The notes under the pieces: model-generated
Databases searched by the model: none
The model's input: the letters and a program-made list of their open reading frames with translations, nothing else
What the model was told of the DNA's origin: nothing
Position numbers and translations under genes: made by a program
In this document: piece after piece, positions 35,862 through 45,606 of the stretch
How the letters are laid out: every line of letters starts with the position of its first letter
Position numbering within the stretch: position 1 is the stretch's first letter
NCBI RefSeq assembly: GCF_013402795.1
Contig: NZ_CP058595.1
Location: 3,846,335 to 3,910,334, forward strand
Length of the DNA stretch: 64,000 nt
Source of the DNA: Costertonia aggregata
GTDB lineage: Bacteria; Bacteroidota; Bacteroidia; Flavobacteriales; Flavobacteriaceae
Direction: 5' to 3'

Positions 35862-37553
35862 TCAACGTATCAACTTTTTGTACTTTATACGTTTAGGAAT
35901 CAAGTCACCCCCTAAACGCTTCTTTTTGTTTTCCTCATAATCAGAGAACGAACCTTCAAAGAAGTATACTTGTGAGTCGCCCTCAAAGGAAAGGATATGG
36001 GTACAGATACGATCCAAGAACCAACGGTCGTGAGAAATAACAACGGCACAACCCGCAAAGTTTTCAAGACCTTCTTCCAGTGCACGTAAAGTATTTACAT
36101 CCAAATCATTAGTAGGCTCGTCCAACAGCAATACGTTGCCTTCTTCTTTTAAGGTCATTGCCAAATGTAAGCGGTTGCGCTCACCGCCTGAGAGCATATT
36201 TACCTTTTTGTTCTGTTCACTGCCCGAAAAATTAAATCTGCTTAGATAGGCTCTCGAGTTTACTTGGCGACCTCCCATCATGACCAACTCCTGTTCGTCA
36301 CTAAAATTTTGCCAAATGGTTTTTTCTGGGTCGATATTGGAGTGGCTTTGGTCTACATAAGCGATTTTGGCCGTATCGCCCACCTCAAATTCCCCGCTAT
36401 CGGGAGTTTCCTCTCCCATAATCATTCTAAAAATAGTGGTTTTTCCAGCTCCGTTAGGTCCTATGACACCTACAATACCAGCTTGTGGCAGCGTAAAGTT
36501 CAAATCCTCGTACAATAGTTTATCGCCATAGGCCTTGCTAACGCCCTTTGCTTTAATAACATTGGTACCAAGTCGCGGACCATTAGGGATATAAATCTCC
36601 AGCTTCTCGTCCAGTTGTTTTTGGTCTTGGCTCATAAGCTTGTCATAGTTCTTCAAACGAGCTTTTTGTTTGGTTTGCCTACCTTTTGCTCCCTGACGTA
36701 CCCAATCCAACTCACGTTCCAGGGTTTTTTGTCTTTTTGAGGCTTGCTTGCTTTCCTGTGCCAATCGTTTTGCTTTTTGATCTAACCAACTGGAATAGTT
36801 TCCTTTCCAAGGAATGCCTTCTCCCCTATCCAGTTCTAAAATCCAACCTGCGACGTTATCCAAAAAATACCTATCGTGCGTAACTGCGATGACCGTTCCT
36901 TTATAGCTTGCCAAATGATGCTCCAACCAATGTACCGATTCTGCATCCAAATGGTTGGTAGGCTCGTCTAGCAATAATATTTCCGGTTCCTGTAACAATA
37001 ATCGGCACAAGGCCACGCGCCTTCTTTCCCCTCCGGAAAGTACGCTTATTTTTTTATCGGAATCCGGTGTACGCAAGGCATCCATGGCAATTTCTAGCTT
37101 GGTATCCAGTTCCCAAGCATTGGATGCATCAATTTTGTCCTGAAGTTCGGCTTGCTTGTCCATTAACTTCTGCATCTTGTCCGCATCCTCATATACCTCG
37201 GGTAGCCCAAACATATCGTTGATCTTGTTATACTCGTCCAATATGGCCACGGTATCGGCCACGCCTTCTTTAACAATTTCCAAAACGGTCTTATCTTCAT
37301 CCAACTGAGGTTCCTGCTCCAAATACCCAACATTATACCCTGGGGAAAAGACAACATCGCCCTGATAATTTTTATCCTCACCCGATATTATCTTCAATAA
37401 AGTGGATTTACCTGAACCGTTGAGACCCAAAATGCCTATTTTGGCACCATAGAAAAAACTCAAATAAATATTTTTAAGTACAGGGGTATTGGCTGTTTTA
37501 TAAGTTTTTGTAACCCCCGACATAGAAAAAATGACTTTCTTATCGTCGCTCAT
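35862..37553 (-). CDS. ettA: Energy-dependent translational throttle protein EttA (ABC-F ATPase)
   Basis: This 563-aa ABC-F protein has two nucleotide-binding domains and no membrane segments. Walker A motifs are GLNGSGKST and GPNGAGKTT; the signatures are LSGGERRRVAL and LSGGERNRLHLA. The linker includes the arm and P-site tRNA interaction motif region (about 245-310). The family binds the ribosomal E site and gates the first peptide bond according to energy status. Length and sequence fit EttA over other ABC-F members. Confidence 0.95.
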   Translation of the reverse strand: MSDDKKVIFSMSGVTKTYKTANTPVLKNIYLSFFYGAKIGILGLNGSGKSTLLKIISGEDKNYQGDVVFSPGYNVGYLEQEPQLDEDKTVLEIVKEGVADTVAILDEYNKINDMFGLPEVYEDADKMQKLMDKQAELQDKIDASNAWELDTKLEIAMDALRTPDSDKKISVLSGGERRRVALCRLLLQEPEILLLDEPTNHLDAESVHWLEHHLASYKGTVIAVTHDRYFLDNVAGWILELDRGEGIPWKGNYSSWLDQKAKRLAQESKQASKRQKTLERELDWVRQGAKGRQTKQKARLKNYDKLMSQDQKQLDEKLEIYIPNGPRLGTNVIKAKGVSKAYGDKLLYEDLNFTLPQAGIVGVIGPNGAGKTTIFRMIMGEETPDSGEFEVGDTAKIAYVDQSHSNIDPEKTIWQNFSDEQELVMMGGRQVNSRAYLSRFNFSGSEQNKKVNMLSGGERNRLHLAMTLKEEGNVLLLDEPTNDLDVNTLRALEEGLENFAGCAVVISHDRWFLDRICTHILSFEGDSQVYFFEGSFSDYEENKKKRLGGDLIPKRIKYKKLIR

Positions 37554-37625
37554 TTGTTATTCTTAGTTTACGAATTGAAAAGTTAATATAATTATAGTGT
37601 AGATTGATAATATATTGTTTTTTGG

Positions 37626-37808
37626 TCACACTCTACCTTTAAGGGCATTGAAGACCCATGCAATGGCAAAAAAACCGATACCTACCGAGGCAAAACCCCA
37701 TCCGGCAACATCATCATACCTAAAGGCTCCCAGAGCTATAAGCGCACATCCCACAAAAATCATGATAAAGGTAGCCCAAGCGAGCACTGTGTTTTTATTC
37801 ATTCCCAT
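37626..37808 (-). CDS. CAL67264 family small membrane protein
   Basis: The 60-aa protein begins MGMNKNTVLAWATFIMI, with two membrane helices (about 8-27 and 35-55) and a GRV ending. It matches the conserved flavobacterial CAL67264 family as I remember it. Function unknown. An ATG two codons later (37802) is an alternative start. Confidence 0.85.
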   Translation of the reverse strand: MGMNKNTVLAWATFIMIFVGCALIALGAFRYDDVAGWGFASVGIGFFAIAWVFNALKGRV

Positions 37809-37895
37809 AGTATTTTTGGTTTAATTGGTCGGTAACTTCAAATATCGGAAATTTAGGAGAATTGTATTGTTGTATAGTGCAAAAGTTTACATGGG

Positions 37896-38879
37896 TTACT
37901 TTTCAAAAGGAAATTTTACTCCCGTTAAACCCCGTACCTTATCCAATAAATCTATCAAATCAATGCTATTTTGGTGGCTCCATATCTTACTTTCCAACAT
38001 ATTATTTCGTAGACAACTATGCACTTCCTGTATTTCATGGTAGTAGCCCTTGCCCATGGTGGGTTTATCTATAACTTTAATCGAATCATTCATCTCTATG
38101 GAAAAACCCTGTGCCTCATGCCATCTTGGGTGAATATGAATAGTACCATTTGTTGCTGAAATCTCGGCCTTCATTTCGGACTTTGAATTTAGTCCACTAT
38201 ACAATACGGCGTGGGCACTTTCATATTCAAATATCATAGCTGTCTGTATTTCTACCCCCGTGGCATAAAATTTGGAGGATGCCTGAACATGTCTTGGTTT
38301 TCCCAATAGAAGATACGCTAAAAATATAGGATAAATACCAATGTCCAAAAGTGTACCGCCTGCCAAGTCGGGATTTAGTATTCTTCCCTTCTCGTCCCTG
38401 TCCAATGCGTAAAAGGCAAAATCTGCATGTATATATTTAATCTCGCCGATAGTCCCAGTATTAACCATTTGTTTGACACTTTGTATGGTCGGGTTAAATC
38501 TGCTCCAAAGTGCTTCCATTAAAAACACCTTATTCTTTTTGGCAGAAACTATCATTTTTTTAACCTCATTACCATTCGTCCCCATTGGTTTCTCGCAAAG
38601 TACATGCTTACCGTGGTCCATAGCCTGGATTGACAGTTCTGCATGGTGGGTATGTGGTGTTGCTATGTAAACTGCATCAACATCTTTGCATTCAAAAAGC
38701 TCTTGATAGCTACCAAAACCGTACTTGGACCCATACTGTTTTGAAAAACTTTTGGCCTTATCTATACTTCTGGATGCTACGGCGGTAAGTTCGGCATCTT
38801 CAACAATCAACAAATCTTGTACAAAGTTGTGGGCAATATTTCCAAGCCCCAGTATTCCCCAACGTATTTTTGAGTTCAT
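37896..38879 (-). CDS. Gfo/Idh/MocA family oxidoreductase
   Basis: This 327-aa NAD(P)-dependent dehydrogenase has an N-terminal Rossmann fold with GLGNIAHNF (near 11-19) and the EKP motif (VLCEKPMG) carrying the catalytic Lys. The C-terminal domain is the GFO_IDH_MocA_C type, with DIGIYPI. Closest in style to dihydrodiol/D-xylose dehydrogenase-like members; substrate unknown. It is divergent from the acyl-CoA carboxylase gene. Confidence 0.9.
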   Translation of the reverse strand: MNSKIRWGILGLGNIAHNFVQDLLIVEDAELTAVASRSIDKAKSFSKQYGSKYGFGSYQELFECKDVDAVYIATPHTHHAELSIQAMDHGKHVLCEKPMGTNGNEVKKMIVSAKKNKVFLMEALWSRFNPTIQSVKQMVNTGTIGEIKYIHADFAFYALDRDEKGRILNPDLAGGTLLDIGIYPIFLAYLLLGKPRHVQASSKFYATGVEIQTAMIFEYESAHAVLYSGLNSKSEMKAEISATNGTIHIHPRWHEAQGFSIEMNDSIKVIDKPTMGKGYYHEIQEVHSCLRNNMLESKIWSHQNSIDLIDLLDKVRGLTGVKFPFEK

Positions 38880-38950
38880 TTATCCAAAATATTTTATCAA
38901 AGTTAATAAATATTACTCCTTATCTTTACGGGTAAAAGAAAGCACAAATA

Positions 38951-40579
38951 ATGGATATTAACTTCAACAAAAACGAAGACCACAATAAACTTTTACTTTC
39001 CGAACTTAAAAAAAGGTTGGCCCAAGTTAGTCTGGGCGGCGGAAATTCCAGAATAGAAAAACAACACGCCCAAGGTAAAATGACCGCAAGGGAACGCATC
39101 AATTATTTACTGGACGATAAAAAGGATAGTATAGAAATAGGGGCTTTGGTAGGCGAAGGAATGTATGAGGAACATGGTGGATGCCCGTCAGGTGGAGTTG
39201 TTATCAAAATAGGTTACATACAAGGTAAACAATGCATCGTTGTTGCCAATGATGCAACGGTCAAAGCTGGCGCATGGTTTCCGATAACCGGTAAAAAAAA
39301 CCTAAGGGCACAGGAAATAGCTATTGAAAACAAATTACCGATAATTTATCTAGTTGATAGTGCCGGGGTTTATCTACCGATGCAAGACGAAATTTTCCCC
39401 GATAAGGAACATTTTGGCCGTATCTTTAGAAACAATGCAGTTATGAGCAGTATGGGAATCACCCAAATAGCTGCTGTAATGGGAAGTTGTGTCGCAGGTG
39501 GGGCCTACCTGCCTATCATGAGTGACGAAGCTTTGATCGTTGATAAGACCGGGAGTATATTTTTGGCAGGTAGCTACTTGGTCAAAGCGGCAATCGGAGA
39601 AGATATTGACAATGAAACCTTGGGCGGTGCCTCAACGCATAGTGAAATAAGTGGAGTGACCGATTATAAAGCCAAAGATGATGCCGATGCATTGGACACT
39701 ATCAAGAACATCATTGGTAAAATAGGTGATTTTGACAAGGCCGGTTATAACCGAACAGCGCCAAAAAAACCTAGGGAAAAAACCGAGGAAATCTTTGGTA
39801 TACTCCCCAAGTCACGTTCCGACCAGTACGATATGGTAGAAATCATAAAAAGATTGGTAGATGATTCTGAATTTGAGCAGTATAAAGAAGGCTATGGAAA
39901 AACCATTTTAACCGGTTATGCACGTATTGATGGTTGGGCCGTAGGCATAATTGCCAATCATAGGAAAGTGGTCAAGACCAAGAAAGGCGAGATGCAATTT
40001 GGCGGTGTAATTTATTCCGATTCTGCCGATAAAGCCACCCGGTTCATAGCCAATTGTAATCAAAAGAAAATTCCCTTGGTCTTTTTACAAGATGTTACCG
40101 GGTTCATGGTAGGGAGTAAGAGTGAGCATGGCGGCATTATCAAAGATGGTGCAAAAATGGTCAATGCCGTCAGCAATTCGGTAGTTCCAAAATTTACCAT
40201 AGTAATCGGGAACAGCTATGGTGCGGGAAATTATGCCATGTGCGGCAAGGCCTACGACCCTAGGCTCATCGTGGTTTGGCCGAGTGCTGAACTTGCTGTA
40301 ATGAGCGGTAATTCAGCGGCCAAAGTTTTATTGCAGATTGAAAAAGCCTCTTTAAAAAAGAAGGGGGAAGAAATCACTGCCGAAAAAGAAAAACAACTCT
40401 TCGATAAGATAAAAAACCGATACGACAATCAGGTTTCACCTTACTATGCGGCCGCCCGCTTATGGACCGATGCCATTATTGATCCAAGAGATACCCGCAA
40501 ATGGATATCAATGGGAATAGAAGCCGCAAACCATGCACCTATTGAAAAACCCTTTAACATGGGGGTTTTACAGGTATAA
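38951..40579 (+). CDS. Acyl-CoA carboxylase beta subunit (carboxyltransferase, MCC-beta-like)
   Basis: This 542-aa protein has both carboxyltransferase halves (about 30-285 and 290-540). GMYEEHGGCPSGGVV and GSCVAGGAYLP form the first acyl-CoA site, and QDVTGFMVGSKSEHGG with GNSYGAGNYAMCGKAYDP the biotin site. The second-half motifs match methylcrotonyl-CoA carboxylase beta more than propionyl-CoA carboxylase. No biotin carboxylase/BCCP gene is adjacent, so the alpha partner must lie elsewhere. Substrate therefore unsettled. Confidence 0.9.
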   Translation: MDINFNKNEDHNKLLLSELKKRLAQVSLGGGNSRIEKQHAQGKMTARERINYLLDDKKDSIEIGALVGEGMYEEHGGCPSGGVVIKIGYIQGKQCIVVANDATVKAGAWFPITGKKNLRAQEIAIENKLPIIYLVDSAGVYLPMQDEIFPDKEHFGRIFRNNAVMSSMGITQIAAVMGSCVAGGAYLPIMSDEALIVDKTGSIFLAGSYLVKAAIGEDIDNETLGGASTHSEISGVTDYKAKDDADALDTIKNIIGKIGDFDKAGYNRTAPKKPREKTEEIFGILPKSRSDQYDMVEIIKRLVDDSEFEQYKEGYGKTILTGYARIDGWAVGIIANHRKVVKTKKGEMQFGGVIYSDSADKATRFIANCNQKKIPLVFLQDVTGFMVGSKSEHGGIIKDGAKMVNAVSNSVVPKFTIVIGNSYGAGNYAMCGKAYDPRLIVVWPSAELAVMSGNSAAKVLLQIEKASLKKKGEEITAEKEKQLFDKIKNRYDNQVSPYYAAARLWTDAIIDPRDTRKWISMGIEAANHAPIEKPFNMGVLQV

Positions 40580-40583
40580 ACAA

Positions 40584-41726
40584 TCATTTGGGACTCATGA
40601 CTACGTTGAGAACGGGCCTATCTTTTACTTTGACCGAACGCCTTTGCATATTATCATGATCAAAAATCAACATGTCCCCGGTTATGCCATTGATTCTATA
40701 TTTGCCGTTTGAGTCAGTTTGGGTCTCTTTGTTGGTATTGTGATTCAATACTTTAACTTTACCCAACGGTTTACCCATGTAAAAAACCATACCGAATATT
40801 TCATTTTCCGGGTTTTGACTACTCTTGGCAGGTTTAGCTTTATGGCTTTTTGGTTTCTTTTCTGAATATAAAGTTGTATTAACATAATACGCCATGGTAG
40901 CATTTGGTATAATTTCCCATTTTCCCTGACTTGCATATTTTTTATATGAATTACGATAATCATTTTTTGATGTGTAAAGAACTAAATATATATTTTGATC
41001 ACCATATATCTGCAACAGTTCTAAACCAACGATAAAATCATCATTTACAAATATCGTATAGGGCAATAAATCTACCGTAACCGTTCGTGCGTTCTTTTTT
41101 ATGGTATATAGGATAGGTTTTCCACTTTTGTTCAAATTTACTCCCGGGCACTTACTTTTGCTATCATCATCATAAATATTGATGCGGACCAATATACTAT
41201 CCAGCGGAGCTTCCCGAACTTCAAAAGATAGTTTATTCAACTTTCGGAGTCCTTTTTTCACTTTTATTTCGGTGGCCAATTCGCCGCCCAATGCGATATC
41301 ATCTTTCCAATATCCAAATTTTTTGGGATTTATTTTATCATAGCCTACCAAATCATCTATTTTATAACTTGCTTTATTGGTAACCACAACTTCGTTCAAA
41401 GAAATCACGTCTGGCTGCATTTGTATTGTTGGATATTCGTTGAATACAAATTCCAAATCCGGAATCGCTTTTTTAATGGGCACGTATCCCAAAGAAGAAA
41501 ATATAAGCGAATCGTTTGCGGTATATTTGGAACTATCCAACTCTAAGTGAAAAATACCATCTTCATCGCTTACCGTACCGATACCTTGTTCAAAAATACC
41601 AATATTAACATAGGGTAAGACCTTACCTGTTTTACCGTCATAAACTATGCCTTTATAATCTTTTTGTGCCGAAGCATTCGCAGTGATGCAGATAATGAGC
41701 AATACCCTTAGAAAACTATGATACAT
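40584..41726 (-). CDS. Secreted protein with CarboxypepD_reg-like domains at both ends
   Basis: This 380-aa protein has a signal peptide (1-20, ending ANASA), an N-terminal CarboxypepD_reg-like domain (about 23-110, with GKVLPYVNIGIFEQGIGTVS), a middle beta-rich region, and a second CarboxypepD_reg-like domain at the C-terminus (about 308-380, SNGKYRINGITGDMLIF). There is no barrel. Such proteins occur near TonB-type receptors. It lies 8 bp after the plug-domain protein gene and is probably in its operon. Confidence 0.8.
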   Translation of the reverse strand: MYHSFLRVLLIICITANASAQKDYKGIVYDGKTGKVLPYVNIGIFEQGIGTVSDEDGIFHLELDSSKYTANDSLIFSSLGYVPIKKAIPDLEFVFNEYPTIQMQPDVISLNEVVVTNKASYKIDDLVGYDKINPKKFGYWKDDIALGGELATEIKVKKGLRKLNKLSFEVREAPLDSILVRINIYDDDSKSKCPGVNLNKSGKPILYTIKKNARTVTVDLLPYTIFVNDDFIVGLELLQIYGDQNIYLVLYTSKNDYRNSYKKYASQGKWEIIPNATMAYYVNTTLYSEKKPKSHKAKPAKSSQNPENEIFGMVFYMGKPLGKVKVLNHNTNKETQTDSNGKYRINGITGDMLIFDHDNMQRRSVKVKDRPVLNVVMSPK

Positions 41727-41734
41727 TCATGTAT

Positions 41735-43498
41735 TTATTTTGAAGCCAATTTTACACTGTGGGAAAGGGTAAACAATTCTTGTGATACGTTTTTCAGGGA
41801 TAGCTTGAATATTCTTATTTCTTTGGACTGTGAAGCTGTACCATAGTTATGATATACCGTTACTTTTAGATATGAAGGCGTTAGCGTTTTATTTCCCATG
41901 TACGTTGTATTTACCTTCCAAGTGCCGACGAGGGAATCATCAATCAAATATTCTTCACATGAATACCCCTTTAATTTTTCGTCTCGTATACGTTCTGCAT
42001 TGGCTTCTTGATTATGTTTCCAGTTGTAATAATGGCCTTGGGGGTTTACGAATTGTAAATTGAACTCGGCCTCGCTATCGTTCCACTCAAAAACCATTCG
42101 TGTTCCTATATTTTCTTTTTTGGTGTTCGAAAATTTTGATTTTCTATCATTTACCAAATGCTTTCCGTGCAAATCCAAAAGGTTGTCAAACTCCCTTCTC
42201 ATAGTTTCGGTAAAAGCCAAATCTTTTGCTATAATAAAACCTTCTTGTATCAAATAATCATATCGTGAAAATATAGCGGCCGCCCTTTTAAAATTACCAA
42301 TGTTGCGATAACTGTTCGCCAAATCCAAATACGACTGAGCGTAATGCGGCCTAAGAATAAAAATGTCCTTGTACAGTTGATTTGCCATTTCAAAATCCCC
42401 TGCTTCCTCGTATACATAGGCAAGTGCCTTTAAAGCGACCGGATTATCTTGAAACACATCCCATTGATTTTGGATGACAGCTTCTGAAAAATCCATAGCG
42501 TTCCAAACATCCTTGAAATACTTATGGGCATCAATGGCATAGTGGAAAGAACTGCTGTACCTCTGCATCTGCTCCTTATAAATGGCCATAGCCGCTTCCA
42601 AATTTTTCGCTGCTCTAAGCTTTTTTAGGTAATTGGGGGCATTAGCCTCAAGTGCGTTAGCGGTAATGACATTGCCATCAAAAATATTATTGCGGACTCT
42701 GGCCAAATCATACGGCTTTTTGGTACCCGGTTCAGTAAGAAAGTTGGCTCCTTTGGTATTTATAACGACCACTCCACCTCCTCCTGCGAATCCATACCTG
42801 ACTGTTGCGGAGAAACCATAGAGTATGGCTATTCTCTCCATGTTCTCTGGCATTATGAACAACGGTGTTTCCCTAAATATCTGTCCATCAACATCATATA
42901 TGGCACCCGAAGCATTGTTTAAAGACCCGATTCCGCGTATCGTTATACCACCACCGTTTGTACAATTTCCAAAAACCCGTACTCCGCTAAACCGAGCTCT
43001 CAGTACATCTAAAATGCACAAACTGGCACCGTTGAAATTACTTTCGTTCAAAACCTCCATTTTCACAGAGGATGTCTCGGTATCGATAAACCCAAATGCC
43101 GTATTAATCAGATTGGGGTTTGTTCTATATTCCGCTCGCATTTGGTCTTGGCTTTTTAAACGAGACCTACTTACGGTGACCTCTTTCAATTTTGTCAATT
43201 GCTGGGTCATTTTAATATTCAGGATACGGGTAACATCCTCAACTATTATTTCCAATGTATTCATACCGGGATACGTAAAAGTAAGGATATCCCCCTCTTT
43301 TGCCGCTATGATATAACTACCATCGGTATCAGAAACAATTTCAAAATCACTGCTTGTATTGGAAACGACTACACTGGGCAAAGGCGCATTCATATGCAAT
43401 ATCTTACCCTTAATATCTTTAAGCGCTTCTTCTTGCTGCTGACCATACGATAATGTGACAAAAAGAAACAATAGGAGTGGTAGTAGAATTCTGTTCAT
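41735..43498 (-). CDS. Barrel-less TonB-plug protein with TPR repeats
   Basis: This 587-aa protein has a signal peptide (1-19), a CarboxypepD_reg-like domain (about 27-97), a TonB plug domain (about 150-250, including GGGITIRGIGSLNNASG and GFSATVRYGFAGGGGVVVI) and a TPR-like region (about 285-425, with KALAYVYEEAGDFEMANQLY). The last 130 residues are beta-rich. It resembles the N-terminus of a SusC-type receptor without the beta-barrel, fused to TPRs. Function is unknown; a scaffold or signalling role at the outer membrane is a guess. Confidence 0.78.
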   Translation of the reverse strand: MNRILLPLLLFLFVTLSYGQQQEEALKDIKGKILHMNAPLPSVVVSNTSSDFEIVSDTDGSYIIAAKEGDILTFTYPGMNTLEIIVEDVTRILNIKMTQQLTKLKEVTVSRSRLKSQDQMRAEYRTNPNLINTAFGFIDTETSSVKMEVLNESNFNGASLCILDVLRARFSGVRVFGNCTNGGGITIRGIGSLNNASGAIYDVDGQIFRETPLFIMPENMERIAILYGFSATVRYGFAGGGGVVVINTKGANFLTEPGTKKPYDLARVRNNIFDGNVITANALEANAPNYLKKLRAAKNLEAAMAIYKEQMQRYSSSFHYAIDAHKYFKDVWNAMDFSEAVIQNQWDVFQDNPVALKALAYVYEEAGDFEMANQLYKDIFILRPHYAQSYLDLANSYRNIGNFKRAAAIFSRYDYLIQEGFIIAKDLAFTETMRREFDNLLDLHGKHLVNDRKSKFSNTKKENIGTRMVFEWNDSEAEFNLQFVNPQGHYYNWKHNQEANAERIRDEKLKGYSCEEYLIDDSLVGTWKVNTTYMGNKTLTPSYLKVTVYHNYGTASQSKEIRIFKLSLKNVSQELFTLSHSVKLASK

Positions 43499-43610
43499 GA
43501 CTTACTGCATTATTTACATACATAAGATACAATATAAGCGTAAGAAATATCGTATTGATGCCGTAAATTAACAACAATTTAAATATTGTAAAAAATTGAA
43601 AATAAAGATG

Positions 43611-44957
43611 TTAATTTCCCAAATGCGTTTTGACCCTAGGTATTAAAAGCAATTCTGTTTGCCTACCATTTACGTACCTAAACCCTTCTTCCCCAAAGAA
43701 TCCGGCTTCTTCCAACATAATGCGTATGTCCCGTTTCCATTCGGGAACGGTAATGGTCGTATTCAGCTCTATCGCGTAAACCGTATTTGGATTCAAAGGG
43801 TAATTTTCTCCATCATCTTTCATCACGCCGCCTTGAGAATCCCACATACCTATGGTCGTACCTGCCGAATGCCCATATGAACCCAGCGGATGGGTATAAA
43901 TGGCAGGTCTTATTCCCGCAGCTTTAGCTGCGGATAGCGATTTTGCCAATATTTGATTTCCAGTGCGCCCCTTAATCATATTTTTAGTCAAAAAGTCCTG
44001 AACCGTATTACCGTCCTTTAAACCGTTCACAAGAAAATCCGGAGCATATTTCTCTTCCGGTTTTAGTACATAGGCCAATTCCTGACAATCGGTATTTAGT
44101 CTTAGATAGGTAATACCAAAATCACAGTGGAGCAAATCTCCCGGCAAAATTACCGTGTCATCCGGTCTGCCGGAAAACGAATATAAATGGCCAACGAGAT
44201 CCTCACTGGTACGCTGTACGTCAACTGTGGGATGAAACCAGGTTTCCAGGCCCAAATCGGTTACTTTTTGGCGCATCCACCACTCCACTTCGGTTGTGGT
44301 CGTTATACCCGGGGTAATCACTGTTTCCGAAAATGCCTCCGCAATGATATCATGGGTGATATCAACCAACTGATTATAGATGACCATTTCCCTTTCTGTT
44401 CGGGTCTCGATCCAGCGAACGGCCAACTGTTCGGCCGAAACTATTTTGGAGTGATATTTTTTGGGCAAGTTGGCCATAAACTCATCATAATCGGTCTTAT
44501 CCAGACCATCGGCTATATTGTGATCTTTAGAAAAATTCAGGCCAATTTTTGAAGGATTTCGTTCCGCTATCAACTGCACCAATCTTTTCCACTGGTTTGG
44601 CTCTTTTTCCTTATCCCAAGCAGATTTAATGTTTTTTCCGACATCATAACGGGCAACAGCCAATTTTTCGATTGTATTTTTCAATATGTCCCTATAAAAA
44701 AGCAAGATCGTTCTTCTTCTTGCATTCAACCAGGTAGACGGCAGCATGGTCTTGAGTACAGGATCTTCATTATATTCACGTGAAATTACTATCCACATAT
44801 CAATATCGGTGCGATCCATGAGTGTGGGAAGAAGTTGATCAAAACGCTCCGCCAAAATTTCATCTATCACCCTCGCCCTTTCGTGTTCGGGAAGGATTTG
44901 TTGGGCAGAACTTAAAATCGAAAAAAGCACATAAAACAACAGTAAAATTCTTTGCAT
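43611..44957 (-). CDS. Secreted M24 family metallopeptidase (Xaa-Pro aminopeptidase-like)
   Basis: The 448-aa protein has a signal peptide (about 1-18, ending LSSAQ). The C-terminal pita-bread domain carries the metal ligands: two Asp in LLHCDFGITYLRLNTDCQ, His in GSYGHSAGTTIG, and Glu in YAIELNT and LEEAGFF. The N-terminal domain (about 20-200) is creatinase-like. It should release N-terminal residues before Pro or cleave Xaa-Pro dipeptides in the periplasm. It lies within the cluster of plug-domain proteins. Confidence 0.88.
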   Translation of the reverse strand: MQRILLLFYVLFSILSSAQQILPEHERARVIDEILAERFDQLLPTLMDRTDIDMWIVISREYNEDPVLKTMLPSTWLNARRRTILLFYRDILKNTIEKLAVARYDVGKNIKSAWDKEKEPNQWKRLVQLIAERNPSKIGLNFSKDHNIADGLDKTDYDEFMANLPKKYHSKIVSAEQLAVRWIETRTEREMVIYNQLVDITHDIIAEAFSETVITPGITTTTEVEWWMRQKVTDLGLETWFHPTVDVQRTSEDLVGHLYSFSGRPDDTVILPGDLLHCDFGITYLRLNTDCQELAYVLKPEEKYAPDFLVNGLKDGNTVQDFLTKNMIKGRTGNQILAKSLSAAKAAGIRPAIYTHPLGSYGHSAGTTIGMWDSQGGVMKDDGENYPLNPNTVYAIELNTTITVPEWKRDIRIMLEEAGFFGEEGFRYVNGRQTELLLIPRVKTHLGN

Positions 44958-45035
44958 GATATAGTTTGATTATGCCATGAAAATACAAAATTGTATGCTT
45001 TTCCCGAAAGGGTCATGAAAATGTTGAACAGTTAT

Positions 45036-45512
45036 TTATCGATATCGAAAGTAGTTCTCCGCAACGGGATTATTCGATATTTTCACACTTTCTATGTCCG
45101 CCACATTCAAACTGTTCAAAATAGAAGCATCGTACCTGACACCATCTACGATAACCACGGTGTTCGTATCGCCACGCATACGGATATTGGGAATGGCATT
45201 CGTACCAGTATTTGTATTGGGATAAACAGTTGTCCCAGGCACCTTTGCTATGATAGCATTATACATATCTTGGGGCAAGGCCCAATCATCATTGGTGATC
45301 GTATAGATTCTAAACGGTAGATAAGAATCCAAAGCCTTGTCTTGAATGGCAATAGCACCGGCTTTACATGCTAAGGTAAAAGATGTGTCAACGTTAGCTT
45401 CTTCCTGATTTTCGTTCAGGATCAAATCTTTTACGACTTCAACTTTTTGAGTTTGGGCATTGATAATCGTAACCCATAATAACATGATAAAAAAGGCGGA
45501 TTTATTTTTCAT
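45036..45512 (-). CDS. Stand-alone TonB-plug-like secreted protein (158 aa)
   Basis: The product has a signal peptide (1-19, ending IINA) and a plug-like region (about 85-150, with IPNIRMRGDTNTVVIVDG and a conserved start of the IESVKI segment). It has neither beta-barrel nor CarboxypepD_reg domain, so it cannot be a pore. It may be a decayed receptor N-terminus or a real accessory protein. It is divergent from nothing nearby; the upstream neighbour is menE on the same strand. Confidence 0.7.
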   Translation of the reverse strand: MKNKSAFFIMLLWVTIINAQTQKVEVVKDLILNENQEEANVDTSFTLACKAGAIAIQDKALDSYLPFRIYTITNDDWALPQDMYNAIIAKVPGTTVYPNTNTGTNAIPNIRMRGDTNTVVIVDGVRYDASILNSLNVADIESVKISNNPVAENYFRYR

Positions 45513-45606
45513 TTGATTCGATTTTTAGAATTCGATATGAACTTATTACAAATTCATCAACGAGGAAACCTACAATGAGGGAAAGCAACTTTTTAATGAG
45601 TGAAGC

